From positions 14,426,800 to 14,490,799 of the forward strand of contig NC_079518.1 in assembly GCF_000801105.2 (NCBI RefSeq): 64,000 nt of DNA, in the 5' to 3' direction. This DNA is from Raphanus sativus (lineage: Eukaryota > Streptophyta > Magnoliopsida > Brassicales > Brassicaceae). Positions 10,326 to 22,555 of this stretch are shown here, in pieces. A program made the position numbers and the translations under genes. Below the pieces are notes generated by a model. That model had not been told where the DNA came from and did no database searches. It worked only from the letters and a program-made list of their open reading frames with translations. The stretch's first letter is position 1. Each line of letters opens with the position of its first letter.

Positions 10326-12228
10326 TTTTGAAATTTTGTTTTATAGAATTTTATGGGAAACTTCTCTGATTCATTGATCATCTAGAAATGTTTTCTAAGA
10401 TTGCATCATAACTTCGATTATTTTGCTTGCACCAATACTTATTAAAAAAAAAAAATATTTCTTTGGTGCGTGTGATAAGAAGTATTGATATGAATAATAA
10501 AATTTTCTAAAAAGATTACTTAACATAAATTAAGACCTGTTTTGGATAATGTGATTTCAGATGTCGAATTTCGAAACTTCAGATTATACTATCCTAAAAT
10601 CTTTATGGAGATAATTGATTGAAAATGGCAAATGAACACTTAAGTAGTCCTGATGTCAAGAGGACTCGGACAGTGTATTAATCAAGGTAATTATGTAACT
10701 GAAAGTGAAAAAAAAAATAAAGCCATAACAATTATGTGCTATCATCTCACTAAGGATCTGAGAGAGCAGTATGAAAATACTAGGGATCCTTATGACCTCT
10801 GGTCAAAACAAAACATCAGATTCTCAATGGTATTATGGCAAAAGGCCATAGATGAATGAAAGATTCTCAGGTTCTAGGATTTTGAATCCGTGGACAAATA
10901 TCATTCTGCTCAAATGAGAATCACCTATAGTTTTTAAACTATGTGCTGAAGTGGTAACAGAAGAGGACTTATTTTATATGAACTATTCCATATTTCATTC
11001 AAAGGATATGTTGTTATCACATAAGTCTAAAAGGTTTCACGACCTATAAAGACTTATTATCATGCCTATTGGCAGCCGAGCAAAGAAAGCAGAAAATTCG
11101 AGATACCATCAACTGATTGATAAAATTTAGTAAACATACATTGAGAAACAAGACAATGATATGAAACCTCCTGAAAACATTGAGGATGAAAATGATATAT
11201 AAGAAAAATCTGAGGAAGCCGTATGGAAAATATAAATTGTGAGGTTGGCTTACACATTGATTAAAGAATCAAAGATTCAGACATTCTGATTTCATGTTTT
11301 ATGTTTTGATTTGATTTGCTTGTCATTTATAAAATTTATAGCAATAATAAAAGTTGATTCTGGTCTTATATTATCTTGCTTGATTGGCTTGATAATTCCT
11401 TGATTGATAAATGACAAATGAAAATTTAGAAAATGAGTATAGTAATTAAAAATCATCCGACCAAAGGCATTGCCTAAAATGGGCATGAATTATTCACCCA
11501 AATAAAAGTCCCATTTGAGTTATAAAATTTTGAAAAGTGAATGGTTTCCACATTGAACCAATGGGCAAAGGAAATATAAGTTCCTTAAGATTATAAAGAA
11601 AGTAAAAATTGCCTAAGGCATAAAAATGGTCGAGACTGTACTCCCAACTGATCTAAACTATGCTAAAATATCAGTATGATAAAGGCAAAAGGCCTAGATA
11701 ACCAGATAGGTTGACCACGAAATTTTATACACTTTATGGCATGACTGGACTAGCCATCCAGGTCTTTAAAATTGATGCAAAGATTGATATCGAGAAAAGG
11801 CACAAAAGAGTTATCCCATAGAATCTCACGTTGTGTAACATGTACACAAGGGAAACTCAATAGGCTATAATGTTCCAAGCATCTAAAAGATTTATAGCAT
11901 GTTCATGAGGGGGAGAAATGACACTCCCGTGGTCTATGAACAACACTAAAAATCCGAGTGACATGGTCTATGACCATGATAGAACTTGGCCGAATTTTTT
12001 GTGATACAAAGATCACTAGCTAATGCTTGGGAATACATAGATTTACATGTAATGATAATATGCATCAGGCCATATAAAGTGAGCATAGATATTCTCATCT
12101 AAAGATGATAAAGGGTCATGATCCAGACATAGACCATCCTAAGAGATTATGTTTAGACCACCACAATAATATGTGCCGTCTAGGATGGAACCTCATAAGA
12201 AGATGAGATAAGATTGGGAATATATGTT

Positions 12229-13416
12229 TGATATATGGTGTTTTATACATCATTGTATATATGTTTTCTAATTGGTTTTCAAGTCTTTATCGAGTCTTTC
12301 TAGTCTTTTTCGAGTCATTACAGGTCTGGAATTGCACTGGATGGGAGATGGACCTGCTGGAACAAAAGAAGCAGAAAACAGTGCAGTTTGGTGATTTTCA
12401 CGCAGAACAGTCTGATGATTGTTCCCGATCAAGCGGAACAAGCAGACGGAGTGATCCCGCGGTTGTTCCCGACGAATAAGGAAAATACAACATCTCGGGA
12501 TTTGCCCTAATTATCCTCTTTTTCTCTCTGGCCGCCTGTGGCTTTTGATATAACTTCTTTTTCTATTTTTCTACATCATACTACGCTACTTTTCATAGAG
12601 AAACAGACCCGAAGACTCCATTGTTGGGATTTACTTATTTGTAAAGGGAGAAGGATCTCTACACTCTTGAGAAGAATCCTGAACCCTATCTCATTTATTT
12701 TATTGATTCAGCATGTTTTCTTCATCTTTTATATCTGTGTTCTCAGTTGCTATGGCTGAGTAGTCGGCTAGCTTGTCTAGGGTTCTAGGGTGTTGATTTC
12801 GTGAGCTAAACATAGATAAGTGAATCCATTGATTGTCTTCATTCATAACTGTTCTTATTGCTTGCATTAAACTGGCCGCTTAATGTTAGATCATAGCTTT
12901 AATCTGATCATCAAAAGTGCTTAGGTTGCTAGATCTGTTTTGAATGAGCATTGCATCCCTAATCAGCGAAAGTAGATATTAGGGTGTTCTGTGAACCTAT
13001 CGGACTTGATCTCTATTGCTTGTTGTCGCTTCTCACCTCAACGACAGTTAGACGGTGAGATCGATCAGCATAGGGAGCAGTACCACGACAGTGGACTGTT
13101 CTACTTGAGTGATCCGAGTTCTAGACTGTTCTTATTAGCACTTGAATAATTGTTTAGCTCACAAGTATTGACACCCGATGAAGTAACCCTAGGCTGGCTT
13201 CTCTTTAAATTGAATTCTCATTTATATTATTTTCTTTGCTTGTTACGATACCTTAATCTCAAAACCCCATATTGTTTTAGCTAAGTATTGATCCCATAAA
13301 GATAAAGTGTAATAGTTGGTCTCTGTGGATTCGATCCTAAAGTGCTACATCGACATACCATTCGATTGTGGTAGTGTGCACATTAGGTTAATTGGTGTGC
13401 GTGAACACGAATATCA
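12229..13416 (+). repeat. 5' LTR of the Gypsy element
   Basis: 1188 bp, TG...CA ends. Aligned by eye to the 3' LTR, it shows about 8 substitutions and no indels. Open frames seen in both LTRs are not conserved proteins. Confidence 0.92.
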
Positions 13417-13419
13417 ATT

Positions 13420-13437
13420 TGGCGCCGTTGCCGGGGA
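13420..13437 (+). other. Primer binding site, tRNA-Asp type
   Basis: TGGCGCCGTTGCCGGGGA is the complement of the last 18 bases of plant tRNA-Asp including CCA. It starts 3 bases after the LTR. Confidence 0.88.
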
Positions 13438-13571
13438 CCATCTTTTTTACCTTTATTTTTCGGTTATTTATTTAGTCTAAGACCTCTAACTTGCTCTTTT
13501 CTCTTTGTTGCAGGAGATCGCAAGGTTTAGAAAATCAGAACAGACAACAGCCAAGGCCTACTGACACCACC

Positions 13572-15089
13572 ATGGGTGATCACGGTCATCAGGATGATCT
13601 CGCTGCAGCAATGCAACTGATGCAACAGCAGATGCTTCAGATGCAGCAGACCATCCAAGCTCAGCAAGCAGCTGCAGAACAATCTGCTCAACAGGCTGCT
13701 CTCGCGCGGCAGGAACAAGCAGCGCAGACTGTTCCAATCGGGGAGAGAAACCTTCCGCGGAACATTCCTACTACGCGCTCTGCCATTGTTCCTCCACTCT
13801 GCACCAGGCAGGACTTCGAGATCAAGCCTGCTCTGATTGATCTGGTGCAGAGAAAAGTGTTCTCTGGTCTCTCTGCAGAAATTCCAATGGAGCATATTGA
13901 GAATTTCGAAAAAGTCTGCAGTTTTACTCGTGCGAATGGTGTGCCACCAGACTACATCAAGTGCATGCTATTCCCATTCTCTCTTGATGGAAAAGCTGCA
14001 CGGTGGTTGAACTCCCTCCCTACCGGCTCTCTCACTTCATGGGAACAGGTCCGATCAGCGTTCCTCAACCATTTCTACTCTAAGGCGAGAACAGCTGCAT
14101 TGAGGAACAAGATCACTTCATTCAGACAGCTCCATGATGAGCCTTTTTGTGACGCATGGGAGCGCTTCAATGACTACCAGAGAGAATGTCCTCACCATGG
14201 ATTTGATGATGATTACCTCCTGGGCATTTTCTATGATGGGGTGGACTGGAAATACCAAGGTGCTCTAAACTCTTCGAGCAATGGAGACTTCATGACTCAG
14301 ACCACTGATGGAGCGCTCAAGCTGATTGAGAACATGGCAGCTAGCTCAACCAATGAGAACCAGGAGAGCGATCGCTCCAAGGAAGTCAACAGTGTACACA
14401 CCCAGAAAATTGATGAGCTGACAGCTAAGGTCGATCAGCTACTGCAGAACAACCAGGCACAAGGATCTGGGTATCAGAACACCATCCCGCAGAGCAATCA
14501 GCAAGCTGTTCCAGCCGCGAGTGCTCCGACTGCAGGGAACAGTCCGCCAGATGATCTGAAAAATCTGAACATTATGATGCAGCAGATGCTCCAGAGCCAG
14601 CAACTTCAGGTCAAGGCACTGAATCAGGTTACCACAGACATCAACACCAGGATGGACAGCATGTTCACCGAGCTGAATTCAAAATATGATACTGTGAGCA
14701 ACCACATAAAGAAGATTGATGTTCAGCTTGCTCAAACTGCTGAAACTGTTAAAAGACAGCAAGAGATCATTCGTGGAAAAAGTGTGATGAATCCTAGGGT
14801 TGAGCACTGTAATGCAACCGAGCAGAGACGTGAGAAATCTGAGGAAAAACAAGCGGAACAACTGTTCGCTGAGACTGTTCTGGGCGCAGAACAGAGAACA
14901 GAGCAGTCTGCTAGCTCTAGAGTGACTGCTCCGGCGACTGCTCCCGCTCCCGACGGATCTACTGATATTCCACCAGTGCGAGTCTATGTTCCTAAGGTTT
15001 CCTATCCGATTCCACCTAGACACCTGAAGGTGTTGCCTAAGGTTGATGACCCTGGAAATTTGCTTTTCCATGTTCCATTGCTGGAGTAG
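13572..15089 (+). CDS. Gypsy Gag polyprotein, retrotransposon gag domain
   Basis: About 505 aa from an ATG in strong context (accATGG). An ATG at 13491 is in the same frame but just after the leader. A Gln-rich start (about residues 10-60) precedes the Retrotrans_gag domain, seen in IPPLC-RQDFEIKPALI, the KCMLFPFSLDGKAARWL block, SWEQ-FLNHFYSKART, and the F-QLHDEPFCDAWERF-YQRECPHHG block. Gag forms the virus-like particle that packages the RNA. A Gln/Pro-rich coiled-coil region follows. The frame ends just before the protease, whose frame is shifted. No CCHC knuckle was seen. Confidence 0.88.
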   Translation: MGDHGHQDDLAAAMQLMQQQMLQMQQTIQAQQAAAEQSAQQAALARQEQAAQTVPIGERNLPRNIPTTRSAIVPPLCTRQDFEIKPALIDLVQRKVFSGLSAEIPMEHIENFEKVCSFTRANGVPPDYIKCMLFPFSLDGKAARWLNSLPTGSLTSWEQVRSAFLNHFYSKARTAALRNKITSFRQLHDEPFCDAWERFNDYQRECPHHGFDDDYLLGIFYDGVDWKYQGALNSSSNGDFMTQTTDGALKLIENMAASSTNENQESDRSKEVNSVHTQKIDELTAKVDQLLQNNQAQGSGYQNTIPQSNQQAVPAASAPTAGNSPPDDLKNLNIMMQQMLQSQQLQVKALNQVTTDINTRMDSMFTELNSKYDTVSNHIKKIDVQLAQTAETVKRQQEIIRGKSVMNPRVEHCNATEQRREKSEEKQAEQLFAETVLGAEQRTEQSASSRVTAPATAPAPDGSTDIPPVRVYVPKVSYPIPPRHLKVLPKVDDPGNLLFHVPLLE

Positions 15090-15859
15090 AATTTGAGGAA
15101 GCTCTTTGTGACTCTGGATCTTGTGTGAATCTTGTCTCAAAGGCGATTGTAGACAAGTTAGGCATTGCTGATGTTGAGCCTTCTCAGGTGACTCTGACTT
15201 TTGCAAACTCTTCCAGAGCAGTTCCTTATGGCACTATTCGCAACCTTCCTGTCCAAGTTGGGGACTGTGTTCTCCATACTGAATTTCAGGTTGTTGAGAT
15301 GAACAAGGATCATGAGATGCCTTTGATCTTAGGAAGGACATTTATGGCTACAGTGGGAGCAATCGTTGATATGCCTAATAAGAGAGTCTCCTTCTCCCAC
15401 ATCAACAAGAATGTCTTCTATCCGGCTGTTCCCACCAGATTTCAGAAACTACACGCCTCTTGCATCTCAGTGTTCAGTGGAGAAAAGCTGAAGGTTGTTC
15501 CAAGGAAGGAGCTTGGTAAAAACAGTGAGTTCAAAGAAGTTCTGAATGGAGATCCTCACAATGATACCAAGAAACTCAGTGGGAATGCAAGGGTGAAAGA
15601 GAAAGTCCAGAAGAAAAGGGTCAAAGGAGATCCTACTATGACTTTGACACCTCACTGGTGTGATGAGAAATCCATTGAGTATGAGGTAAAGTGCAAGGGT
15701 ACCTCTAAACCTTTCTCTAAAGTCAGAGTTATTCTCACTGATGAGCTGAAAGAGAAAGGAGAAGCTGCTGTGAAAGGGTTGTTGAGCAGAGTTTTGAAGC
15801 TGAACATGTCTGATTGTGGAGCTTGTTTTGGAACAAGCCCTCATGCTCAACCCGACTGA
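15049..15859 (+). CDS. Gypsy aspartic protease region, out of frame with gag
   Basis: Open in a different frame from gag. It reads FPCSIAGVEFEEALCDSGSCVN, with the catalytic DSG at 15110-15118, then VSKAIVDKLG, a strand rich in Val and Thr, and the second conserved MPLILGRTFMATVGAIVDM block typical of retropepsins. A basic Lys-rich tail runs to the stop at 15857-15859. No ATG begins it; the open stretch enters from gag. Comparing with related elements, one base appears to be missing near GGAAATTTGC (about 15055), so gag and protease were probably one frame. A programmed shift is the alternative. The next step in an autonomous element, reverse transcriptase, is absent. Confidence 0.8.
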
Positions 15860-17614
15860 TCCCTGTCACCAAGTCAAGCTAGTGACTTTAACCAAGCGCT
15901 TGGTGGGAGGCAACCCACTGGTAAGTGTAAATATAACTTGGTTTTGTTTTTGTTTACTTATTTTCGTTTTAGCTTATTGAGTTTCAGGTCAAAAAGCAGA
16001 AAAATTCGAGATACTTCGAAAAATTCTGGGTTGCAGAAACGGAGCTCCCTGTTCTGCAGGAGCCAAGAACAACCGCCCAGGTGAAAATCTGGCGACAGAA
16101 CACCCAGAATTTTCGGAGCACCCGCTCCAGGTAAGTATCTCGACCAAAAAATTTGTATATTCTGGTTTTCACCTTCTCTCTGATTTATTTTCACACCGAG
16201 ACGTTGTGAAGTAAGTCTGGGGGAGGGTCTTCGTCGTTTACTAACTCATTTCTTTCTTTTGTTTATCTTTTGAGTCAGTCTGAGTCAGTTTTTAGGATCG
16301 AGTCAGTCAAAGTTTTGTGGGAATTAGGACCTTATTCTGTGTTGATCACTAACCACCTCGTGCTTTAGTTGTCTTATTCAGTGACCTTAGCAGTGGCGAA
16401 AGACACACATGTGGACCCGGAACACCCTGACATATCTCACTTGATTCTCCAGAAGTTCTCAGCCGATCAGGTTACACTGGGTAGACTTAACTCCAAATAA
16501 CTTGAACCTAATCTTGACTAAAATTCTTCTTGGTATGGGCACTAGATCAGGGAAACGAGAACTACACTCAGGACTTCTTATTCTTTCTATCCATCTTGTT
16601 GTTCCTGAGTGGCTAGCTCATCTTTAGCTAGTTCCCACCCTGAACCTTAGCCTTTATTCCACCTTCATGCATTTGTTTTTCAGTGTTATATGTGTAGATA
16701 TGTGCAAAAAGGTCGGAGAGAAAAGGATCGACGCAGCCTCTTACTCGTTACTGCTGCGCAGATTCAGCCAGAAGGAGAACAAGCAGATTAAGAGAGCAAC
16801 CACTCCATAACCAATGAGCTGTTCAAGAACAAGGGTGGAGAACCAGAATGATCTGAATCAAAACCACCAGTGGCATCCTTGACATCACATGTTACCTCCT
16901 TCTTCGTCACCTCACCATCTCTTTTTGTACTTGTAAAAAAAAAAAAAGAAAAAAAAAAAAATTAAAAAATTAGAAAAAAAAAAAAAATCTATCTTTCATT
17001 TTATTTTGCATATGGTGATGGAGAAGGAGAAGAATTCAGGATACATGAGCCATTGGGAAGGTCGAGCAGAAGAGTAGGTATCAATATGAAGGGATGAGGA
17101 GCAGACAGATGAGCGGAGCAGTCTGATGATTGTTCCCGAACGAAAAGAACAATCGCTCCTGAGATAGTAAAATGAGTAAGGGGCTGTGGACATCAATGGA
17201 GCCGTCCTCTCACGACTATTTTGCGTGATATCCTGCATCCACTACGAGTTGGTAGCCCCTAAACACTCTTTAGCTCCACCATAAAATTAGCCTGTTCCAC
17301 ACCTAGCCCGTCTACCCTGAATAGTGCCTGTGATGAGAAGCTCACGCTACTCTTAAATGAATGTAGGGAGTTCTGTCTCGATAGTGTTGCTTTTTCAGGT
17401 TTGAGATGTAGAGTATGGAGCCGATTTTCGAACAGCAGTCAGTGGGGTTCTGGTAAGGGTGTGTTGTCCTAGTTTACTGCTTGTATGGTTCAGAGATTCG
17501 TGGTTAAGGTATGGTTGCTGAGAATAGGAGAGTTCCCACACTTTCAAACCTTTCTCCCTGTTCTTGATACTTGGTCTTGTTCGAGGACAAACAAGGATCT
17601 AAGTCTGGGGGAAT
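15860..17614 (+). other. Noncoding 3' region of the Gypsy element
   Basis: Starts with AAGCGCTTGGTGGGAGGC, a motif common after gag in plant non-autonomous Athila-like elements. It contains a G-rich tract resembling a second polypurine tract near 16214, an A-rich run (about 16933-16987) and the polypurine tract just before the 3' LTR. No conserved coding frame. Confidence 0.7.
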
Positions 17615-18802
17615 TGATATATGGTGTTTTATACATCATTGTATATATGTTTTCTAATTGGTTTTCAAGTCTTTATCGAGTCTTTCTAGTCTTTTTCGAG
17701 TCATTACAGGTCTGGAATTGCACTGGATGGGAGATGGACCTGCTGGAACAAAAGAAGCAGAAAACAGTGCAGTTTGGTTATTTTCACGCAGAACAGTCTG
17801 ATGATTGTTCCCGATCAAGCGGAACAAGCAGACGGAGTGATCCCGCGGTTGTTCCCGACGAATAAGGAAAATACAACATCTCGGGATTTGCCCTAATTAT
17901 CCTCTTTTTCTCTCTGGCCGCCTGTGGCTTTTGATATAACTTCTTTTTCTATTTTTCTACATCATACTACGCTACTTTTCATAGAGAAACAGACCTGAAG
18001 ACTCCATTGTTGGGATTTACTTATTTGTAAATGGAGAAGGATCTCTACACTCTTGAGAAGAATCCTGAACCCTATCTCATTTATTTTATTGATTCAGCAT
18101 GTTTTCTTCATCTGTTATATCTGTGTTCTCAGTTGCTATGGCTGAGTAGTCGGCTAGCTTGTCTAGGGTTCTAGGGTGTTGATTTCGTGAGCTAAACATA
18201 GATAAGTGAATCCATTGATTGTCTTCATTCATAACTGTTCTTATTGCTTGCATTAAACTGGCCGCTTAATGTTAGATCATAGGTTTAATCTGATCATCAA
18301 AAGTGCTTAGGTTGCTAGATCTGTTTTGAATGAGCATTGCATCCCTAATCAGCGAAAGTAGATATTAGGGTGTTCTGTGAACCTATCGGACTTGATCTCT
18401 ATTGCTTGTTGTCGCTTCTCACCTCAACGACAGTTAGACGGTGAGATCGATCAGCATAGGGAGCAGTACCACGACAGTGGACTGTTCTACTTGAGTGATC
18501 CGAGTTCTAGACTGTTCTTATTAGCACTTGAATAGTTGTTTAGCTCACAAGTATTGACACCCGATGAAGTAACCCTAGGCTGGCTTCTCTTTAAATTGAA
18601 TTCTCATTTATATTATTTTCTTTTCTTGTTATGATACCTTAATCTCAAAACCCCATATTGTTTTAGCTAAGTATTGATCCCATAAAGATAAAGTGTAATA
18701 GTTGGTCTCTGTGGATTCGATCCTAAAGTGCTACATCGACATACCATTCGATTGTGGTAGTGTGCACATTAGGTTAATTGGTGTGCGTGAACACGAATAT
18801 CA
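17615..18802 (+). repeat. 3' LTR of the Gypsy element
   Basis: 1188 bp, same ends as the 5' LTR, followed by the target duplication ATGTT at 18803-18807. Confidence 0.92.
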
Positions 18803-18807
18803 ATGTT

Positions 18808-21027
18808 GGATATGAGAAAGCTTTCTCCCACGATTTTATAAGAAACCTTGAGCCAAATATGGGTGATCAGATTAAGGCAAGGTTCACGGGTTGTATGATT
18901 AAATCCGACTATCCAACATCAAGGGGAGAAAGAAATAAGCTGGTACAAGTATAAAGAAATGGAATGATATTAACCATCCTTGTCTTGGCAAGATCCTCGG
19001 ACCAGAGAATATGATTTAAGACGTCAAAGAAAGATCATACAAAGCTAGCTAAAAGAATGCCAGACAGATTAGACCCGAAAGAAAAGAAAAAGAATGACTA
19101 AGTCATACCAGCTTAAGCACCACGAAATTAATGTCCTAGAAGAGACATAATCAAGTTGCTATAGAGTCTAAAGATAGACCAATATGTTCCATAAGATAAG
19201 GAACCTCAGAAATGAAAAGAAAGGTGCATAGAAATGACATATCTGAGGTCATAAGAGAAACCAGACCAGACATTGAGATAAGGCTGCGCAGCTAAACATC
19301 TAAGATACCAGACCATGTAGTTTGGGACGCCAAACTGCAAGGTAAATGAAGGTTCTTAGTAAGAGTGAAATCTCTAATCGATTAGTTCATGTCTGGAACA
19401 CAATGGAACACTATAAAAGAAGTGTCGACACATAAAAGATAAAGATGCATAAGGAAATAGCACTTGAGTTTAAAAGATATAAGCGAGGATCAGAACCCAC
19501 GAGAATACAAGAATGCATTCATAGACTAAAGGAAACCGTGGGGGTTCAAAGAAAGATTCAAAGAATCTATAAAAGAGATGGGTGTATTGGCCATATATAG
19601 AAACACCATCTGATAAGATAAAACCAGTGAAAAATAGGTCTTGTGTGGGAAAGGAAAAGAAATCGTGAGACATGGACTAAGGTGTTCATATTCCTATTTA
19701 AAGTATTCAAGGAATGGCTTGATTACACAAGGATTCTCACAGAGACCAAAAGAACAGATTATAAGGAGATATACTCCTATGTGGTGGATGCTACTACAAA
19801 TTCGAAAAGGTCTGGATATAAGTAGAAAGAAATGTAGTAAGTAGCATATTGATCACTGGATAAAGAAATGATAAAAGTATCAAAAAGATGAGAAGAAATT
19901 CTCATAGAATAGTTTTGTTCCTAAGCTATTCATGGACTGAAACAAGGCAGCTGCGAATGATAGACTAAGAAAATAATTAGTACAACCAGTCCATATATCC
20001 CTATAGAGGATATTATAATTCCTTGTGTTATGTTTATAACAAACCAACCTAAAGAGAGGTTCAATGATTTCAATGATACAAGTTATCAATTGATTAAACA
20101 GGCTATGTCTTACATATGGTAAAACTGCAGAAAAATCATAGCCGTGTGAGTGCGTGAATGATTAAGTCAGCACGCCTAAAGTGAGAACCATAATCTAAGA
20201 TAGTGACCAGAAGCATACCTGGTCGTGGCTTAATAAGTATAGTATTGCTAAAGGCAAGAAAAGATCGATAGCTATGTATAAAAGACATGAGTGCATTTGA
20301 CTGCGAATTCATAGTTTGATGAGTTCCTTTGCAGCAAATAATTATTTATGGTTTTACCTTAGACACTCATGGTAATGGACGTGTATAGACAAGGTCTATA
20401 ACATAACATTGATCGACAAAAGAAAATAAAAAAAGACTGGCTACAATGGATAAAACAATTGGCACATACGAAGAGAAATAAGTCCAAATGGGCAAAAGAT
20501 ATAAAGAGAAGTGGTTCGTATGTATTTGGGTCAGAAGACTCAATATATATTGAATGTCCACGTTTTGATAAAGCCATATAACCAAAGTATATCCGTTGGA
20601 CATGAAAAGGACCTGCAAGTAAAGTTTTATTGCAGACTATAAAGTCCATCCGAGCATCGTTCGAAGCGCCATCAGTCCGACCATGACATGGAGTGATCAG
20701 CAGCAAAGATGTACATCCTGACCACATCTTTATGGAGTTCCAAAGACATCAAGACGTCCAACATTCACTAGTTCATTCAAGGAGAATCCAGTTGATCATC
20801 TTCACCAATTCACATGCAGCTTCAACGTTCAGGAAGACTCGGATACCAGATAGAATGCGTCTACTACAGTGATGCATTCATCAGGGGGAGTTCATGTGTT
20901 GTACTCTTTTTCCTGTCCATGGTTTCCCATTTTGCCACATTGGTTTTGGGGTTTTCCAGTAGAGGTTTTAATGAGGCAACATTAAGCATGCAACGAACCA
21001 GTACCGGATGTGTCGATCAAGGGGAAG
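18808..21027 (+). other. Right half of the Copia interior, heavily decayed
   Basis: Continuation of the Copia element after the nested insertion. All frames carry many stops; no pol domain was read with confidence. It ends with the polypurine tract AAGGGGAAG. Confidence 0.6.
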
Positions 21028-21210
21028 TGTTATGTACCAGATTGTGATCGACATAACCGGACCGACCAGGACCGTACCGACCGCAGGAGATAATGCTTAT
21101 CGACTGTTGTACTTATCCACTTAGGATAAACACGACCTGATGTATATATATATAAGACCCCTGATCGAGATTAATAATAGAAACAAGTTTCCCCACTTAG
21201 TTTTACAACA
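21028..21210 (+). repeat. 3' LTR of the Copia element
   Basis: 183 bp, from TGTTATGTACC to TTTTACAACA, followed by TTTTT. Confidence 0.85.
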
Positions 21211-21215
21211 TTTTT

Positions 21216-22440
21216 ATATTAAAAACAATTCTAAAGAGCTTAAACTTCACAAATCTCAATACAAAGACACAAATGATTAGTTAGGCTAAAATACCAAAAT
21301 TTTCAGGTGGAGCTGGTAGATGGATCGCTACCATTCTCTATCTCGACATGGATTGAGGTGTTAGATATTGGCTACATCGTTCCAACACAATGCCGAGTTT
21401 GAATCGCAGACGCGTTTGTACCCATCAATGAACTTTAAAATTATATCACAGACTTGGTCTTGAACCCAGGGCAGTAGCACCATTTGTGTCTCCTCTAATT
21501 AGCCGGCCCTGATCCTACGTAACCAGATCAGTAGTTATGTGTATGTTGATAACACCATATTTAATTCCACTGTAAAATATAATATTACTTGAGTTTGAAA
21601 ATATATTTTTCGCATTCAATATCTAATATTATAATGCTCATTTTCAACACTCAGATATGTTACACTCTTAATAATTAAAATATCTTATTTGTTGAAAATA
21701 TTCCTTTGGCATTCATTATTTAGACTGTAATACTCTTTTTAAACTTCCAATATATTACACTTTTAAAATAAAGAAATATCTTTTTGTACATTGCAAAATT
21801 TTCAAGGATAGTATGTATATTCTATAATTGGAGGAAAACAATTTAAAAAAAGTATATCATACACAATAAAAATTAAGGGTTGAAAGAGAAGAATTAATAG
21901 ACATCAAGAAAATACTATAATATAACAAAATAGAAAACAATCAGAAGCTAAAATATAACCTCTGTCTATTGGAGGAGGATGTGGCCAAGCTAGGAGTGCT
22001 TAACAAAGTGGTTGGATAAGAGGTGATCAGAGGTAACGTTCCACTCGAGAAACTGTATAAAAATGAAATAAATGATATTATGTGGGTATTTATCGGCATT
22101 TCAAGTTTTCAACAAAAAATCAAAAATATGCTGGAAAAAGCATGATAGAGATATAATAAGCATTATTTCAAAAATATCACTGTTACCCTAAATAGATAAT
22201 ATGTAGAAATGTATAGTTGTCATTTGTATTGTATAATTGTAATTTTTTGTATTATAATTGTATATTTTACTGGTAATAAAAACAGCAAATCGTACATATT
22301 GAAAATAGAGATTACTTTTAATTTAATGTAAACTAATCATTTTAAAATATTCAGTAAAACTGATAGTATATTATGTAATTATTTCAATTAATAACACACC
22401 GTAGGACGGACTAAACTCTAATACAAAATAATCTATATAC
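21216..22440. other. Intergenic DNA downstream of the pectin methylesterase gene
   Basis: AT-rich. AATTAGCCGGCCCTG near 21497 looks like one end of an old hAT element, but no partner end was found. The last 100 bases are probably the 3' untranslated region of the minus-strand gene. Confidence 0.35.
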
Positions 22441-22555
22441 AAATCTTATGTCTCTCCAGATTTACATACACAAAGAGTATTTCCTTGAAAAAGAAGATGA
22501 AACTATAAAGAGACATGCTTTCATGTTTAGCAAAAAAGAAGAAAAAGACAAGCTT

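Larger units (their letters stand above)
12229..18802 (+). mobile_element. Non-autonomous Ty3/Gypsy (Athila-like) element with gag and protease only
   Basis: Complete 6574-bp insertion in the Copia element, with a 5-bp duplication ATGTT (12224-12228, 18803-18807). The two LTRs are 1188 bp each, begin TGATATATGG and end ATATCA. The primer site TGGCGCCGTTGCCGGGGA (13420-13437) is complementary to the 3' end of tRNA-Asp, as in Athila-type elements. A G-rich polypurine tract (GTCTGGGGGA) precedes the 3' LTR. It encodes Gag and an aspartic protease, then 1.7 kb of noncoding sequence. There is no reverse transcriptase, RNase H or integrase, which fits the TR-GAG/LARD type that depends on enzymes of another element. 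Confidence 0.92.
8808..21210 (+). mobile_element. Degenerate Ty1/Copia retrotransposon with short LTRs
   Basis: Two near-identical short LTRs (8808-9000 and 21028-21210) start TGTTATGTACC and end TTTTACAACA, flanked by TTTTT at 8803-8807 and 21211-21215. A purine tract AAGGGGAAG precedes the 3' LTR. After removing the nested Gypsy element (12229-18802), about 5.8 kb remains. Coding remnants on the plus strand include a gag piece near 10725-10840 (reading TIMCYHLTKDLREQYENT, like Copia UBN2-type gag) and a GAG-pre-integrase-like LWHDWTSHPG near 11732. All frames are riddled with stops. No intact pol. Confidence 0.8.

Noticed and set aside
12228..12759. Open frames in the 5' LTR, repeated at 17485-17865
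   Set aside because: They are LTR sequence duplicated at both ends of the Gypsy element, with no known domain.
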